A stretch of 64,000 nucleotides of DNA from Stictocephala bisonia (taxonomy: Eukaryota; Arthropoda; Insecta; Hemiptera; Membracidae). The notes beneath the pieces were generated by a model. The model was not told the DNA's origin. It did not search any database and worked only from the letters and a program-made list of their open reading frames with translations. The stretch lies in assembly GCA_035578905.1 (NCBI GenBank), contig JAQJVL010000002.1:5183229-5247228 (forward strand), given 5' to 3'. Shown here piece after piece: positions 48,512-60,925 of the stretch. The stretch's first letter is position 1; the number at the start of each line of letters is the position of its first letter. Both the position numbers and the translations under genes were made by a program.

Positions 48512-49113
48512 GGTGTCGTGGGAGATGCGCTCGTGGGGTTTGCGCCTCGTGGGGTTTGCGACCTCCTCAAGATGTTACCGTGGGGTTTGCGCCCAAGATA
48601 ATTAGGCAAATTTTCCTTGTTGTCAGAGACTTAAAAAGTAGTCCGTTTTATCCTTGACTCTAAACATTTAGAGTCAAGGGTTTTATCTCATTACATTTCA
48701 TGACTTGGGTTAGGTTAGGTTAGGTTAGAATAGGTTAGGTTAGGTTGTAATGAGGAAAGACATCTAGATTTACTTTACAAATAGAAACGCGGATAATTAG
48801 GAGTATTATTAATGTACATAATGTATATAGCACAGATAGCCAAACTCTTAGAGTCTTTAGAATTAATCCAAGCCTATAGGTAACGTCAATAACCAATCAT
48901 CCACGTGTCTATGGATAAGGACATACGGTAATCTATAAGTTGAAAACATGGAAGAGGCGTCATTGACGACAGTGGAATCAGTCGGTTGTAGGTGTATAAC
49001 AAACGAGGAAAATGTGCCTAATTATCTTGGGCGCAAACCCCACGGTAACATCTTAGGGAGGTCGCAAACACCACGTGGCGCAAACCCCACGAGCGCTAAC
49101 CCCACGTAGCCTC
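48512..49113. mobile_element. ~600-bp MITE with ~100-bp TIRs built of repeated motifs
   Basis: The left arm (48512-48620) has CTCGTGGGGTTTGCGCC, GTGGGGTTTGCGACCTCC, GATGTTACCGTGGGGTTTGC and GCCCAAGATAATTAGGCA; the right arm (48995-49113) has all of these inverted. GTGGGGTTTGCG is repeated three times per arm, typical of multiple transposase-binding sites. Internally there is a GGTTA repeat (48704-48746) and a palindrome TTGACTCTAAACATTTAGAGTCAA. Confidence 0.85.
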
Positions 49114-49153
49114 TATTAACACTAACAGGAATTTATATGCTCTAACTTTACTG

Positions 49154-49215
49154 TGCGTGGTTCGGATTCCACGTAAAGTTGTAGGTCCCTTAGTTGTCCT
49201 GGCTATTGGGATAAT
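49154..49215 (+). repeat. dispersed tail repeat
   Basis: GCGTGGTTCGGATTCCACGT, AAGTTGTAGGTCCCTTAGTTG and TCCTGGCTATTGGG: the cleanest copy of the family also seen at 34985 (minus), 46753, 57326 and 58289. Confidence 0.7.
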
Positions 49216-50129
49216 AAAAAATGGCTCTTTCTGAGGAATAGTCAAACTCAGTTAGTAACCAGACTACACAAGTCTTCCACAATCATCCTACACTCATATA
49301 ATAATTCATATTCGCCTTAAAATACGCAAAAAGTTGTGTCGTCGTCTCATATGAGAATTTAATAATATAAAAACCGTATAAGTAGATTATCTCATATATG
49401 AAAAATGCAATTTACCTAATTTAGATGTTTGAAGCTGACTTCCAAGTAGAATTTACAGATAGGCTATGTAAATAGATTTAAACAAGTAAGATAGATGTCA
49501 AGCATTTATAGTCCATCATCGAGTTTATAAATTATACTTATTTGTTACATAACTTGGTAATTAAATAATCATAAGCAGCCGCTGATGAAATCCTTTCATA
49601 TAAAGTTCAACTTCATTATCTTACTACACAACTGCTTTCTCTCTCTTTATCGCAATATCGCGCTCTCTCTTTCTTAATTTTAATACCACAACAAAAGACG
49701 CTACATTCTTATGATATTTGTCATGAAGTGTGTTGTTTAAACAAATTTAGAGTATTTCTTTAATCCAATAAATGCCCCTTCCTCTCACCCCAAATAAAAA
49801 GAGAATAAATTACATTGATTATGGTTTTTGAAGGAAGAGCCGTACTTATGAAATTTCTCCGACTATGAAAAGATTAGTATCACGTTATTTTTATTTTTGT
49901 AAATATTAACATATTTAACAATAACTCTAAAAAATATTCAAAGTGATTACTTTATCATTTATAAGCCATGTAGCTTAGTGGAAAAAAAATCATAAAATCA
50001 ACCATTTAAGGAAAAAAGTTAATTAACTTCACTTGCCAGTTAATGTTGTTGTTGTTTTTTTTTTGTTTTTTTTTTTTTATTTCTCTTGCTAAACTGTTTA
50101 ACTGGAGGCCTAGCATGAACTTTATAAAT
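49216..50129. other. AT-rich non-coding DNA
   Basis: CT-rich patch at 49632-49670 and T-rich runs at 50047-50082. No gene. Confidence 0.5.
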
Positions 50130-50215
50130 CCACCCATCAGCTCAGTTAGTTGCATATTCGAACCTTGGACCTATAACCCTTCAGTCTAAAGCCAAGAGCA
50201 GTTGAGTCATCCCCA
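50130..50215 (-). repeat. tRNA-derived SINE head, family 2
   Basis: Minus strand: GATGACTCAACTGCTCTTGG (A-box region, diverged), CCAAGGTTCGAATATGC (B box), then AACTGAGCTGATGGGTGG shared with 28.8 and 60.9 kb. Confidence 0.6.
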
Positions 50216-51516
50216 CAAATCTCAACATCAGAATATACCAAAACCTAGATTGAGTTATATTCAAATTTTAAAATATTATTTTGGCAAGAGCACTTTTAAC
50301 ACTACCAATAATATGCTATTTTCATTTTTTTATGTAAAAATGTATTTGAAGGAGTAAAAATATTGCTGAATAGAATTATTTATTAATTGGGAGGGGCAGG
50401 ACAACCGAGTAACAAATCCCACCCCCTAAATGTCAACACTTTACTTAGGGGCAAACCATTATAACTCGCTGGACAATCGCTCTAGAACTTAATTGTATAA
50501 CTACATTTTTGTATTAAATTCTTACTCTCATCATTGTCCAAGGATACTGAATTTAAAGTTATAAAGAAAGTATGCCAATGTTTTTAGAACTGTTGTATCC
50601 ATGATAAATGCCGATAAAATACATTGTTGCATGCATAACATTTATTTGCTTATAATTCGTAAATGTATTGGATTTTAACATCTGTTAATTCTTACTACAA
50701 TATTCTGTTAATGTGATATAATTGAAAATATATTGAATTTTTAAGACAAATTTTGCATCCAAATGTCATAGCTATGATTCATTAAGGACCTCATATTCCA
50801 ATATATCCAATTAGTTATAATTTAACTAAAAATATACTGATATTGTATAAAAGTATCACAATTTAGTAGGTATGTGATTTATTATAAATAGTCCAACTAA
50901 TACGTACCTATTCAATGTGTGTGGAATAAAAATCAAACTGAATTAAATTTCTTAAATGTTCAAAGGCCATTTTCCCTCTGTTTTTATTTTATAAAAATTA
51001 TTCATTCTAGGTTTTCACTTCCACGAAGTATAAAACTTCGTACACAAGTATAAAACTGTGAGACAGATGCATATATCTCTATCGTATACAAAACAATTAA
51101 TAAATAAACACGCATAATGGGGAAATACGTGTTGTTACTCCATTAGAAATGTGACTTACGAGGTGTTAATGACGTCATATTAAAAATAAATGGCACTGCC
51201 TTTGTCGCAATGCCATTATGATTCATACAAGCCTTAGGAGAGAACATATTTAAGCTAAATGATTCTAGTGACAAGAAACATATTTTGATTAGAATGAATT
51301 TAATTTGATTATAATGATGGAAATTTTTTACTCAAGGGTTGAGTTGTTTTGACTGCTGTCTTTCTTAAATAATTGGGAAATATAGTATTTATTTATTACT
51401 AGTTATTACGTATATCAGGCACTGCAGATGAACTAAATACATTGATCATCTCCATGCTAAATAGCAGCACGATATTTTCTGTAGTTTGTGGACTGTCCGC
51501 TTAGCAGCGCGTCAAT
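50216..51516. other. AT-rich non-coding DNA
   Basis: Nothing recognised. Confidence 0.5.
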
Positions 51517-51656
51517 CGTTTGTGGACTGAGAGCACTTGTTGGACTATGACTGTACACAATGCAGTCCACAAACGGCAAAAACAGGTTTGCGCATAGTAC
51601 TCTCTTTATACCACTCCCGAGTTGTCGTTATAGTACTCTGTTTATAACGACAACTC
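51517..51656. repeat. two neighbouring hairpins
   Basis: CGTTTGTGGACTG (51517-51529) pairs with 51563-51575. GAGTTGTCGTTATA (51619-51632) pairs with 51643-51656 around a 10-nt loop. The arms match perfectly. Confidence 0.85.
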
Positions 51657-52043
51657 CGCATGCATAAATCTGAGGATGGACCGTTCTGGGTGATCAACGA
51701 ACATCAAACAGTTCTCAATACACCATTAGCAATCTGTGATCTTTATTAAATGAATGAAGTACCGACCGTTTGTTTGGTTGAAGGTTCGCATCCCTTCCAC
51801 TCTACAGTGAGAAGTCTCAGTCTTTGAGCAACCACGCACAGTGGTATTTACCCCCCCCGCCACCCTTGCATGTACAGTTAGTTGTACTGAAGCTGCATGA
51901 CTTCTTAAGGTTAGACTGTATCTTACTTACGTAAGCAATTACTTTATTACTTGCCCATTTCTGCGCAAGTTAGCCAGTGACGTCACTGCTTGGCTCTCCC
52001 CGTGTTTTAAAACTCATATCATTTACGACGTCCTGGAGGTCTC

Positions 52044-52098
52044 CGTCTCTTGGCAGTTATTTCGGAGTGTTTAAGTGTTGCTAAACTGCCAAGAGACG
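52044..52098. repeat. 15-bp perfect inverted repeat
   Basis: CGTCTCTTGGCAGTT and its complement, separated by 25 nt. The setting is GC-richer than its surroundings. Too short to claim a microRNA precursor. Confidence 0.85.
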
Positions 52099-52649
52099 AC
52101 AATTGCTTATTAAGCCAAGCCTTAAACTTTAACTGTCTAGAATGTTTCTTATTGTGTGAATAATTTGTTGCTGTGTAATACGCGTCTGCAAACTTCTACT
52201 TTTTTGCCAGTTTAAATTGAAATTTCAATTTATACCTTTATTTGATATTTAGTTGATATTTATTTCTTGTAACAAATAGTTTTGTTGGGAAATGTACTTG
52301 CATATCAATAGGGAAATTAAATATTATTTTATAAAAATACATGGTTTTTTCCACAGCATAGTTACTTTTTTATTTATTTACTGTAGTCTGTGGTTCAATC
52401 AGACAACATCAAAGGTAGTAAGCTACATTTATATGTTTATATTTATATGTTTACAATATTTTAAAAAGTTAATTTTATTTGGATTATGGTTGAATAGTTG
52501 CTGTAGGTTACGTTGTTTATTGATTTATTCTCTTAATATTTCATTTGTGAACTATAAATGATCAATAAAGAAAAATGTATTATAGGTGTTACATAAACTA
52601 AAAAAAAATGTATTTAGAACAGTTTTATTATCACTTATAATACTACATT

Positions 52650-52763
52650 ATAGGTTAACTTAGGTAAAGATAGGTTAGGTTCTGTTAGGTTAGGTTACGA
52701 TAGATTAGGTTGGGTTCAGTTAGTTTGAGTTAGGTTAGTTAAGTTATAGGTTAGGTTAGGTTT
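52650..52763 (+). repeat. GGTTA-type minisatellite
   Basis: TAGGTTAGGTTCTGTTAGG-style degenerate units, about 115 bp. Confidence 0.85.
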
Positions 52764-53996
52764 ACCTATCCCCTCATTATTTAACAGTGCTGTAGAAAAA
52801 TACAGTGAGAGGCACGTAACAAATTTGGACTCTATAGGTTAATTTGTTTATATTATTCAATTTGGCAGGAATTTAAAATTATATTGTTAAATTGTCTTGT
52901 TTTAACACGCCACAAGGATAAAGAAAATAGGCCTAAGTATATCCGAGGTACATTGCTACCCTGGCCACGTTCTACAAACACGCTTTGCGTGTCTTATAAC
53001 AACAAGACATTGTTCAGTAGGTTTAATATATTTTATAGCCCCACTCTGACATCAAATATTTGCTATAGCATAGGCTAAAAATAAGAATTGTTAACATTTC
53101 ATAACTGTACATTGTTTACTGAAAAAGATCCGAAAATAAAGAATTTTTATAAAAACTATGCCTAGTTTAAAAACAATAAATAATTTGTTTTAACTGATGC
53201 ATCATATTATACGTCGAAGCCTATGAAATAATAGTCTTTGAGACCTCTAGTTTTACTGATGTAAAATTTGCATTTTTAATCAATGATGGCCCAAGGCATA
53301 CGTCGTCCTTTGATCATTTACGTCAGGGTTATTATTCGGGTGTTATTATTCAAATATTTTAATCGATTACATTACCCTTTTAAGTTTTTTATTTACTTTT
53401 TATTCTCTTAATAAAGTTACCATACCATTACTTTGATCAGTGTTGTTTACATTTTGTATATTTTTCTCTCATTTTATTTATTTACTACCATCAGAGGGTA
53501 TTGCATTCATTCAATTATTTAGTTTTTATGTGAACTATTATTGTTGCTAAACACCAATAAAATTTTAAGAAATGTACATACTATGTCAAAGCACAGAAGA
53601 CGGCAGAAAGATTTTAGAAACTCTTTGCTCACAACGCAAGCTGGCAGGCCCAATACAAAAAACTATCACCTACCTAATTCACACAGATCACTAAAATGAA
53701 TAGATATTTGTAGCAAATATTGATCAAAATTTTAGTTTGATTATGATTTTGAGTTCTTGTTGTAATTTAGATTTATTCAAGTCCAAACATGATGCTGTTC
53801 TAGTAGTGTACATAAAGTAATAAATTTAAGAATTACTTCAGGTTTGGATTTATTTTCGTTTGCATTTTAAGTACAGCTCAAAGGAACAAGCAAATATAAA
53901 AAATTATTTGGTAGAAAAAATATTGTTTTAATGCATTGTACTATATTTTTACGCTCAGAATGAGTCGGTCCAATCTAATATTCAAAGTTAAGGGAG
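52764..53996. other. AT-rich non-coding DNA
   Basis: No supported gene or repeat. Confidence 0.5.
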
Positions 53997-54215
53997 AGCC
54001 GGTTTCCAAGCGGTCTAGGATATACGTTCTAAAAAGTAAGATATACCGTAGGTTCGAATCCTGGACTCGACTGTTTTATTCACCTTGAACTTTATTGGTT
54101 CTCTACTCACACTGTGTGATAAGTTCCTCACACGGATCAAAAGTCTTGGGGGGTTGCTCTCTCGTTTAAAAATGAATTTGGTCTCTCGTTAAAGAAAAGA
54201 AAGAAATATAAAGTA
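53997..54215 (+). repeat. tRNA(Leu/Ser)-derived SINE, family 1
   Basis: CCGGTTTCCAAGCGGTCTAG (A box) and TAGGTTCGAATCCTGG (B box). The body GGTTCTCTACTCACACTGTG and GATAAGTTCCTCACACGGATC aligns with the 48.3-kb copy. It ends in an A-rich stretch near 54195-54210. Confidence 0.7.
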
Positions 54216-54343
54216 TGTGTGAGCCAGTGGGAGAGCCACCTCCCGTGCTTGGGCAGTGAGTTAAGTCAATCTTGACGTTTTCCGTACTAGCCTTGATTAC
54301 TCTGCCGTCAAATTATGTTTACTTTGATTGTTGTTGGACCTAC

Positions 54344-54368
54344 AAACCAACCAACCAACCAACCAACC
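54344..54368. repeat. (AACC)n microsatellite
   Basis: Six tetranucleotide units. Confidence 0.9.
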
Positions 54369-54639
54369 CTGAGGACGTCATAGTGCAAACCAATCAACCC
54401 TCGACTTTTTTAATAACTTTCAAAATAACGCCGTACGTTTATTTCAATATTCAAAGCTGTTGATGAATAATAGTTGGCTTCAGTCTTGCAAAGCAGAAAT
54501 AATTATTTATTATAATTCATATTTACAGTTTTGGGACAGTGAAAACCTTAGAGTACTAGGGTTATTTTGTTTTAATCCATTTTATTTCTTGGTTGTGATT
54601 ATAATTTCTTTCTAATACTCCACAAGTAATAGATAGTAG

Positions 54640-55290
54640 AGAGGACTATACTGGGCCTATTGACATTTTGGTACGCGTTGGTTTGCCAGGCTGCCTGAGA
54701 TCGCTCTTGCGCTGTCGGCTTGTTACTTTCGTGGCCGTTGGCTCAGGCTTTGGTCTTTTCCGTAGTTCCGGCTTTCGGTTCGCCGGTTCGACGTCTTGCC
54801 TGGGTTTGGTTAGTTTCCATCAAACCGAGCAGTTTACGATGCACGGCTAGTAACCATTTAAACGTTAGTTGATTATTCTGTTATTTTCCAAATACCTAAT
54901 CACACTTTTGGTGAACACTTTTGCACAATTATATACTTTTTAGCCACATTCAGTATTTTGTTAGATTTTTCTTACGTCCTTTTGTCTAGATGATTGTCAA
55001 CCTAAGTTCAAGCCCATGTGCTCAATTTTATTTTGTATCATTGATGTCTTTATTATATTTATGTTTTATGTTCAATGTTAGCTTTACAATTTTGTCTAGT
55101 GTGTATATAATTGTAGTTAATATTTTAAAATAAATTGTATTTTCTGCTAAGCTGCCGGGTTATGATTTAACCCTCCGACTGCCGCCCGTGATCCTATCAC
55201 TTGTCTAGACAGTGCCATTCCCCGGTACAGCTCGACTTCCTTCTTTAGGCGGCGGATGGGTCTCAGGAGTAAATAGGCGTCCACATAAAT
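54640..55290 (+). repeat. possible solo LTR or unassigned element
   Basis: A GC-rich start (54668-54850), an AATAAA near 55130 and a GC-richer 3' end (55150-55270) resemble the layout of an LTR. I could not find matching TG...CA ends with a target duplication, so this is only a suggestion. Confidence 0.2.
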
Positions 55291-57325
55291 AAGGCATTTT
55301 TCCTTTCATTTTCATTTTTTTACAACTATACCTTTTAATTGCTTTAGTTTATATACAATCATGTTTTCTTTTATTTATTTATTTTTTATTGAAAGTCATT
55401 AAGTTAGTAGTTTATGAAAATTGTAAAACAGTTTACATCCTGACTATTTTCTTTTGGCATTTAAATTGTAACATTTATATTCATTGATGTATATAAAAAT
55501 CAAACTTCCATACATTTACACAGAAACAACTCGAAAAGTATTTAATGTACTCACTTGACACGTTTACACCACATTGTACTTATACACAGAATGTTTTTAA
55601 AAAGTTTATTTCTAAACTTGTAAATGGGAACAGGACATTTCATGTAGTTTCCGACCTACATACATTTCTCATATAAATGGAAATAAATGTTAATACGAAA
55701 AAAGTGCTTCTGCAACCAGATGATGTATTATGGGAATATTATATCCAAAACATATCCTGTAAATGTATTACTGTGACCAGATGATTGTTTATTTATGAAA
55801 ACAAATGAAAGTTACTTATTTCAGATCAAGTTAGATAAACGGTAAAAAAAAATTTTAACGTAAGTAAAAAATTTTTATACCAGCCTATCAAAGCGTGACC
55901 GGGTTAAGTTATGGTCAAATAAAATTTCAAAAATATTTATTATTTTAATTATAATAGTTTCACTATGAAAATGTCTCAAAAATAAGATAGAAAAGGTCGG
56001 TGACCCTTAAAGAAGCTTAGACCAATGGATTGGCAATATCTTAGGGATTTATAGGGAGGCCCCAGGTATAACCCTGTTACCTTAATGATGTCGCTAGCAA
56101 AACATGCACATAGTACTATGGTTTTTAAACACACTTTCATAATTATAATTTATAGCATAATGAAATATCAGATATTAAATTATAAATATAACCTTATTAG
56201 CATAAAAGCACAAGTATACTGGAGGGTAAAACTGGTTAAATAAAATTCATTCTATAAACAAATAGGCTACCTTACACTAATTTGTGGAATGTTCACTATC
56301 ATAGAACAACATGCTGAGAAGTTAAAAAACATAACTTGGTTCAGTTTATTTCTATAAAGTTACGTTTAAAATAAATACAATATTACTACTTTGAATTCAG
56401 TGCTGTGAATTATTATTTTAACAGTGAAATTTTGTTTTATACACTGATGTTAGGGTGACAAATATTAAGCAAAAAACTAGCCATTTAACTTTCAGAATTT
56501 TTTTAAGTGGCTAGTATTTCAACTTACTTTAACATCAATTTGTTGTTAAAAACAGTTTTTTTACCTGCATCGTGGTAAAAATATGGTAGTGAAAACTAGG
56601 TAAAAATCAAACCTCAGTTGATCAAAATTCAAAAAATCAATTTATCAGATTATTATCTTTGTAAATTAAAGTTCTATTAATTCCAAAATATATATGCAAA
56701 TAGTGTATTTTTCTATGGGTGGGTTGTTTTATTCACGTGTATAGTGAAATGTTGGTAAATAGTTGTTATAATGTTAGTAGTCATGTACATTTAAAAGGCG
56801 GGAAGGTATGTGGTTTTATTATGCGCAATAAAGTATTTGAGAAGGTTATCAAAACGACTCATACGATTCTTTATAAGTTCTAATAAGAATGCATTTTGGA
56901 ATAACTGTAAATATATGAACAATTTGTATGGAGGTGTTCTATTTAAAAATTTATTCATTTTGCAGTCCAAAATACCATCAAAAAGAAAAATTGGGCCGTA
57001 TTGTTGTGTTAGTTCTGGAATAACACGCCAGAAGCGCTGCCAGTTGCGCCAACATAACACAGTTGTTGTTGTGACAGAGCGATGAATTGTAGCCGATAAC
57101 CTCAAAATACTTTTCTAGTCGTAAATATTTCATGTTTACTATTTCTGATGTACAAAAAACTTCCTTTTGTGTTTTAATGTGTGAAATGTATGTGGCTGAA
57201 ATGCAATATGTTGTAGTATTTTCAAGGTTTGTTGTTTTAATAAATTAGATAGATTTTGAATTAGAGATATTTGACATGTATATCTTAGGATGAAAACGTT
57301 TAGTTAGCTGAAAATAAGACCAAGA
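55291..57325. other. AT-rich non-coding DNA
   Basis: Nothing recognised; the opposed ORFs at 56791-57105 and 56810-57085 have no motif. Confidence 0.45.
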
Positions 57326-57380
57326 CTACGTGGTTCTAATTCCACAAAAAGCTGTATGTTCCTTAGTTGTCGTTTCTGAG
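57326..57380 (+). repeat. dispersed tail repeat
   Basis: CTACGTGGTTCTAATTCCAC, GCTGTATGTTCCTTAGTTGTC: a diverged copy of the family at 49154. Confidence 0.55.
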
Positions 57381-57753
57381 CAAAGTTGAACTTATTTAGT
57401 AACAAGACTACACAGATTACTGAGGTTTACCTGAACAGATCAATAATAACAAAAACTTAATTCAAATATATATTGTATTCTCTATGGCAGTTAAAAAAGC
57501 CCTTGTTGTCTGGGTTTTCACTTTTTCATATAAAATATACTTTTCAGTGTAGGCCTAGTTGTATGAAATAAGAAAACATATGTCACAATTTTCTTTATTG
57601 TTAAAAATTCTCATCGCTGAACAGATAAATATACAATAAACAATATAGATGAAAAATGTATTTTTTAAATCAAAGTAGACATTTATCTCATTCTCGTCTA
57701 ATTTTTATACAGCACAAGTTAAACTGGTACTGGCCTGGGGCAATATAAAATAC

Positions 57754-58078
57754 GGACCTTTGCCGTTAATTCAATACCACTACTCATTTTTTATTTCCGT
57801 TAATTCACTACCGCTTGATAAATATTGCTCTAAAAACTGTTCCCCACTCATTTTTAGGTCCACTGTGGTATTACTTATTTGATAGGAATGCGATTTCGCT
57901 GGCCTTATCTTATCGCTTTCCAAGAACTTACACACGGAGAGCGCATTGGATTTACCAGTCTGTGATCAACTTTAGTAGCCACCTAACCTAACCTGACCTA
58001 ACCGCATTTGCAATAAAAAAAAGTAGTGGTAATGAAGTACCGGAAAAAGTAGTGGTACTGAATTAACGGAAAAGGTCC
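57754..58078. mobile_element. hAT-like MITE, copy 1 (325 bp)
   Basis: Inverted ends GGACCTTTGCCGTTAATTCA / TGAATTAACGGAAAAGGTCC over about 30 bp, flanked by an exact 8-bp duplication TAAAATAC (57746-57753 and 58079-58086). An 8-bp duplication points to the hAT (or P) group. The internal CACTACCGCTTGATAAATATT and CACACGGAGAGCGCATT are shared with the copy at 61455-61798. No transposase frame. Confidence 0.9.
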
Positions 58079-58127
58079 TAAAATACAATTGTCTTGTTCA
58101 AGACTATATGTTGGAACTAGCGGGCAG

Positions 58128-58240
58128 TGTTGTAGCCAAGCTACTTGGGAACAAAGTGTTGTGGATATTGTAGGCAATAGGTTCTATGATCGGTCCTCTT
58201 AATACCGACACGGCGTCCACTCAATGGGATGTTGTGTAGA
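58128..58240 (-). repeat. dispersed repeat containing one 23-kb minisatellite unit
   Basis: Reverse complement of 26410-26530. On the minus strand it holds GAGTGGACGCCGTGTCGGTATT and CCACAACACTTTGTTCCCAA. The tail repeat at 58289 follows after a short gap, suggesting one composite element. Confidence 0.7.
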
Positions 58241-58288
58241 GACGAGAACTGAGTATCAGGTTTGTAAATTAGTAGAAACGTATACTTA

Positions 58289-58345
58289 TACTGGTGCTTC
58301 ATATCCCACGTAAACCTGTAGGTTCCCTAGTTGCCTAGGCTATTA
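58289..58345 (+). repeat. dispersed tail repeat
   Basis: CATATCCCACGTAAACCTGT, AGGTTCCCTAGTTGCCTAGG, CTATTA: a copy of the 49154 family. Confidence 0.6.
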
Positions 58346-59414
58346 CGCTATAAATAAATATATATTTATGAGTAACAACAGTAACCCTTAGTGAACTTAA
58401 AATAGAAGAACGTATTAAAATATTCAAATCGTGTTTTGGTTGAAAATCCAAACTCTTATTTAGACTAAAATCTACCGGAATAGGACTAGATTATCTCTTA
58501 TACAATAAAACCTTATATAATAATATTTATAAGACTTGAGAGACAGAGCAGGCCGTTCATCTCAGTGGAAGTTACCACCCTACAAAAACATAAAGGGTGG
58601 TGACAAATTGGCAAAACTTTGTAGACAGAATTGTTTATCGCCATTCTTCCCAAGACCCACTCAAGTGTGCAAACTGGGCTGAGGTGGCAATCCATTAACT
58701 TGCACCTGGTGCAGTTCCTAGTGCAACCATCAGTTTGTTATATAAATCCTCAACTTAAACTCAAATTCAAAGTACAACAGTATACCACATTTAAAGAACA
58801 AAAACTCGTAAATATTATCATCAAACGAGAGGGCCTGAGTTCATCTAGCGTGAGAATTAACGCGTGTTACAGAAATCAATTACTATGATTTTTATACAAT
58901 ACGTGTTTGAACTGTATGTATTTAATTTATTTTACGTATATACCGTTTGTGTGAACTTAGTTAATACCAACAGGTAAATGTTGACGCAATAGTTACAAAC
59001 GTTACCAAACTAGGAAACCAACCAATCATAAATAGCAAAAATAACACACTCTTTCACGAAGGAAAAATGTTACATAAAAGTAAACATTGTAATTTATGGA
59101 CAGTCAGCTATTTAATATATTGAGGGTATGCTATTTTTTCTTTTATATTCGAGTTTATAAACTATCTGTTTAGATTCTTCCTGTTTATTTTGCCTTAACG
59201 TTTCCCTCTTTTTTAATTTAAAATTACTAAAATTACGTAATATCCTTGTACTGATTAGTTTAAACCATTTAAAATAAATTCACATGAATTTAGATATAAC
59301 ATTAGTTTCAATTTAATGGGGAGCATGGAATAAAATGTAATACTTAATTATTACTTGCAAGATAAAAAAAGTGTAATACTTCTGTGAACTATTGTAAAGG
59401 TACACACAAAAATA
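58346..59414. other. non-coding DNA, nothing recognised
   Basis: The opposed ORFs at 58513-58888 lack recognisable domains. Confidence 0.45.
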
Positions 59415-59600
59415 TACTCCCAATATAAGTACAAAGGTACAAATATTAAGTGACTGATTTCGTTAAACCACCTTTACCATTATCAGAACAGACGGACAGA
59501 AATAAGAAAGATATCCTTCATATAAAAAGTAATGTGCCGAATTCGATCACCATAGTATTTGTACTTATATTGTAAAGGGTTTGTTGTGCGGTTTTCAGTT
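59415..59600. mobile_element. diverged relative of the 27.4-kb hairpin MITE
   Basis: AATATAAGTACAAAGGTACAA, TGACTGATTTCGTTAAACCACC and CAGAACAGACGGA follow the same order as the left arm at 27.45-27.56 kb. The right side (ATAGTATTTGTACTTATATTG) gives the inverted end. Confidence 0.6.
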
Positions 59601-60289
59601 GTTTTATATTACTTTCTGTTAACACTTAATGATATATTTTACAATACATTATGTACTACAATATATAAGCTTAGTATTTGCAAATATTTACCTCCATTTT
59701 TTACCAAATTACAGACTTATTTAATTATAGTATAGTACTAGACGACAGCTTTTGTTTTGCTATGGGGTTGTTCTCTACTCTTGCATGCTTGTCTTAATGT
59801 GCTTGCAAATGCATTGCTCGGAAATGCAATTGCAATTTATCCATTTTCCATTATTTTGTTATATGTTGAACAAATAGATTTAAATAGAACAGTTTATAAT
59901 TTTAAATATCATTTACGTTGTTAAACGTTCAAAATCTAGACGATTTCAATGCGTTATATTCAAAGGAAACAGGGTGTAGCTTATTTGTAGAAAGAAAAGA
60001 AATGTAAGGGTACGTCCTAAATTGCTTATTTACCAAGACATCTGACATTTTGTTTCCTATAAAAATAGTGTATTACCGCAGAACGACTCAACGGCTTGAG
60101 TTGATAAGTATTACACTTATCCATATAAATGCTACAACAACCAAAATCATCTCGTTACTATAATACATTCCAAAATGGCGGCCATATTAGTTTTTTAAAC
60201 AAAAACCCCTTTTTAAGAGTTTTTCTAAAATTGTCTTTAGGTCAATTACTGTAAGTCGTTACATTTGTTATCAAGTGGTGAAACCCTCA

Positions 60290-60488
60290 ACATGACCCAC
60301 CCACCCATACACGTACAGTCGTAATGACCCACCCACCCACCCATACACGTACAGTCGTAATGACCCACCCACCCACCCATACACGTACAGTCGTAATGAC
60401 CCACCCGCCCACCCATACACGTACAGTCGTAATGACCCACCCATACACGTACAGTCGTAATGCCCCACCCATACACGTACAGTCGTAA
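60290..60488. repeat. 32-37-bp VNTR, 6 copies
   Basis: Unit GACCCACCCACCCATACACG-TACAGTCGTAAT. It is sister to the array at 37395-37962. The minus-strand ORFs here are artefacts. Confidence 0.95.
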
Positions 60489-60504
60489 TTGTATGGTAAT
60501 TGTA

Positions 60505-60540
60505 TTTATTGACAAGCATGCTTGCATGCTTGTCAATAAA
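60505..60540. repeat. 36-bp near-perfect palindrome
   Basis: TTTATTGACAAGCATGC (60505-60521), TT, and its complement (60524-60540), next to the VNTR. Confidence 0.95.
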
Positions 60541-60850
60541 TTGCACCCCTAAATCATCTCATAAACATAAAAGCTCACCATGATGCCGTCCCCCCTAAAT
60601 AACAACACTTTTTAGTCTACAAACCCCTACAAGTCTGCTTTAGGGGTGTGCAAAGTAGTGCAATAAGGTCACAAGGGGCTGTTTCTACTCATGGAATTTT
60701 GAAAAATCATTTCTTAGTGGGTCTCTACGATACATAAGCTAACTTTCCTCCAAATGATATAAAAATCTTTTCAGTGTGAAGGTGACTTCGTGATGATTGA
60801 GTACACCATTGTTTTAGTGTTTATATTACAATTTGTAACAAATTTCCAGT

Positions 60851-60925
60851 GTGGTGGCTCAGTGGCTAAGACTTCAAACTGGAAGTTGCAGGTTCGAATT
60901 CCCAACTGAGCTGATGGTCAATACT
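60851..60925 (+). repeat. tRNA-derived SINE head, family 2
   Basis: GTGGTGGCTCAGTGGCTAAG (A box), TGCAGGTTCGAATTCCC (B box), then AACTGAGCTGATGG shared with 28.8 and 50.1 kb. It is the best-preserved A box of the three copies. Confidence 0.7.

Noticed and set aside
54668..54850. 60-codon ORF in a GC-rich patch
   Set aside because: Composition-driven; if anything this is part of a possible LTR.
60246..60546. Three overlapping minus-strand ORFs
   Set aside because: Same reason: VNTR artefacts.
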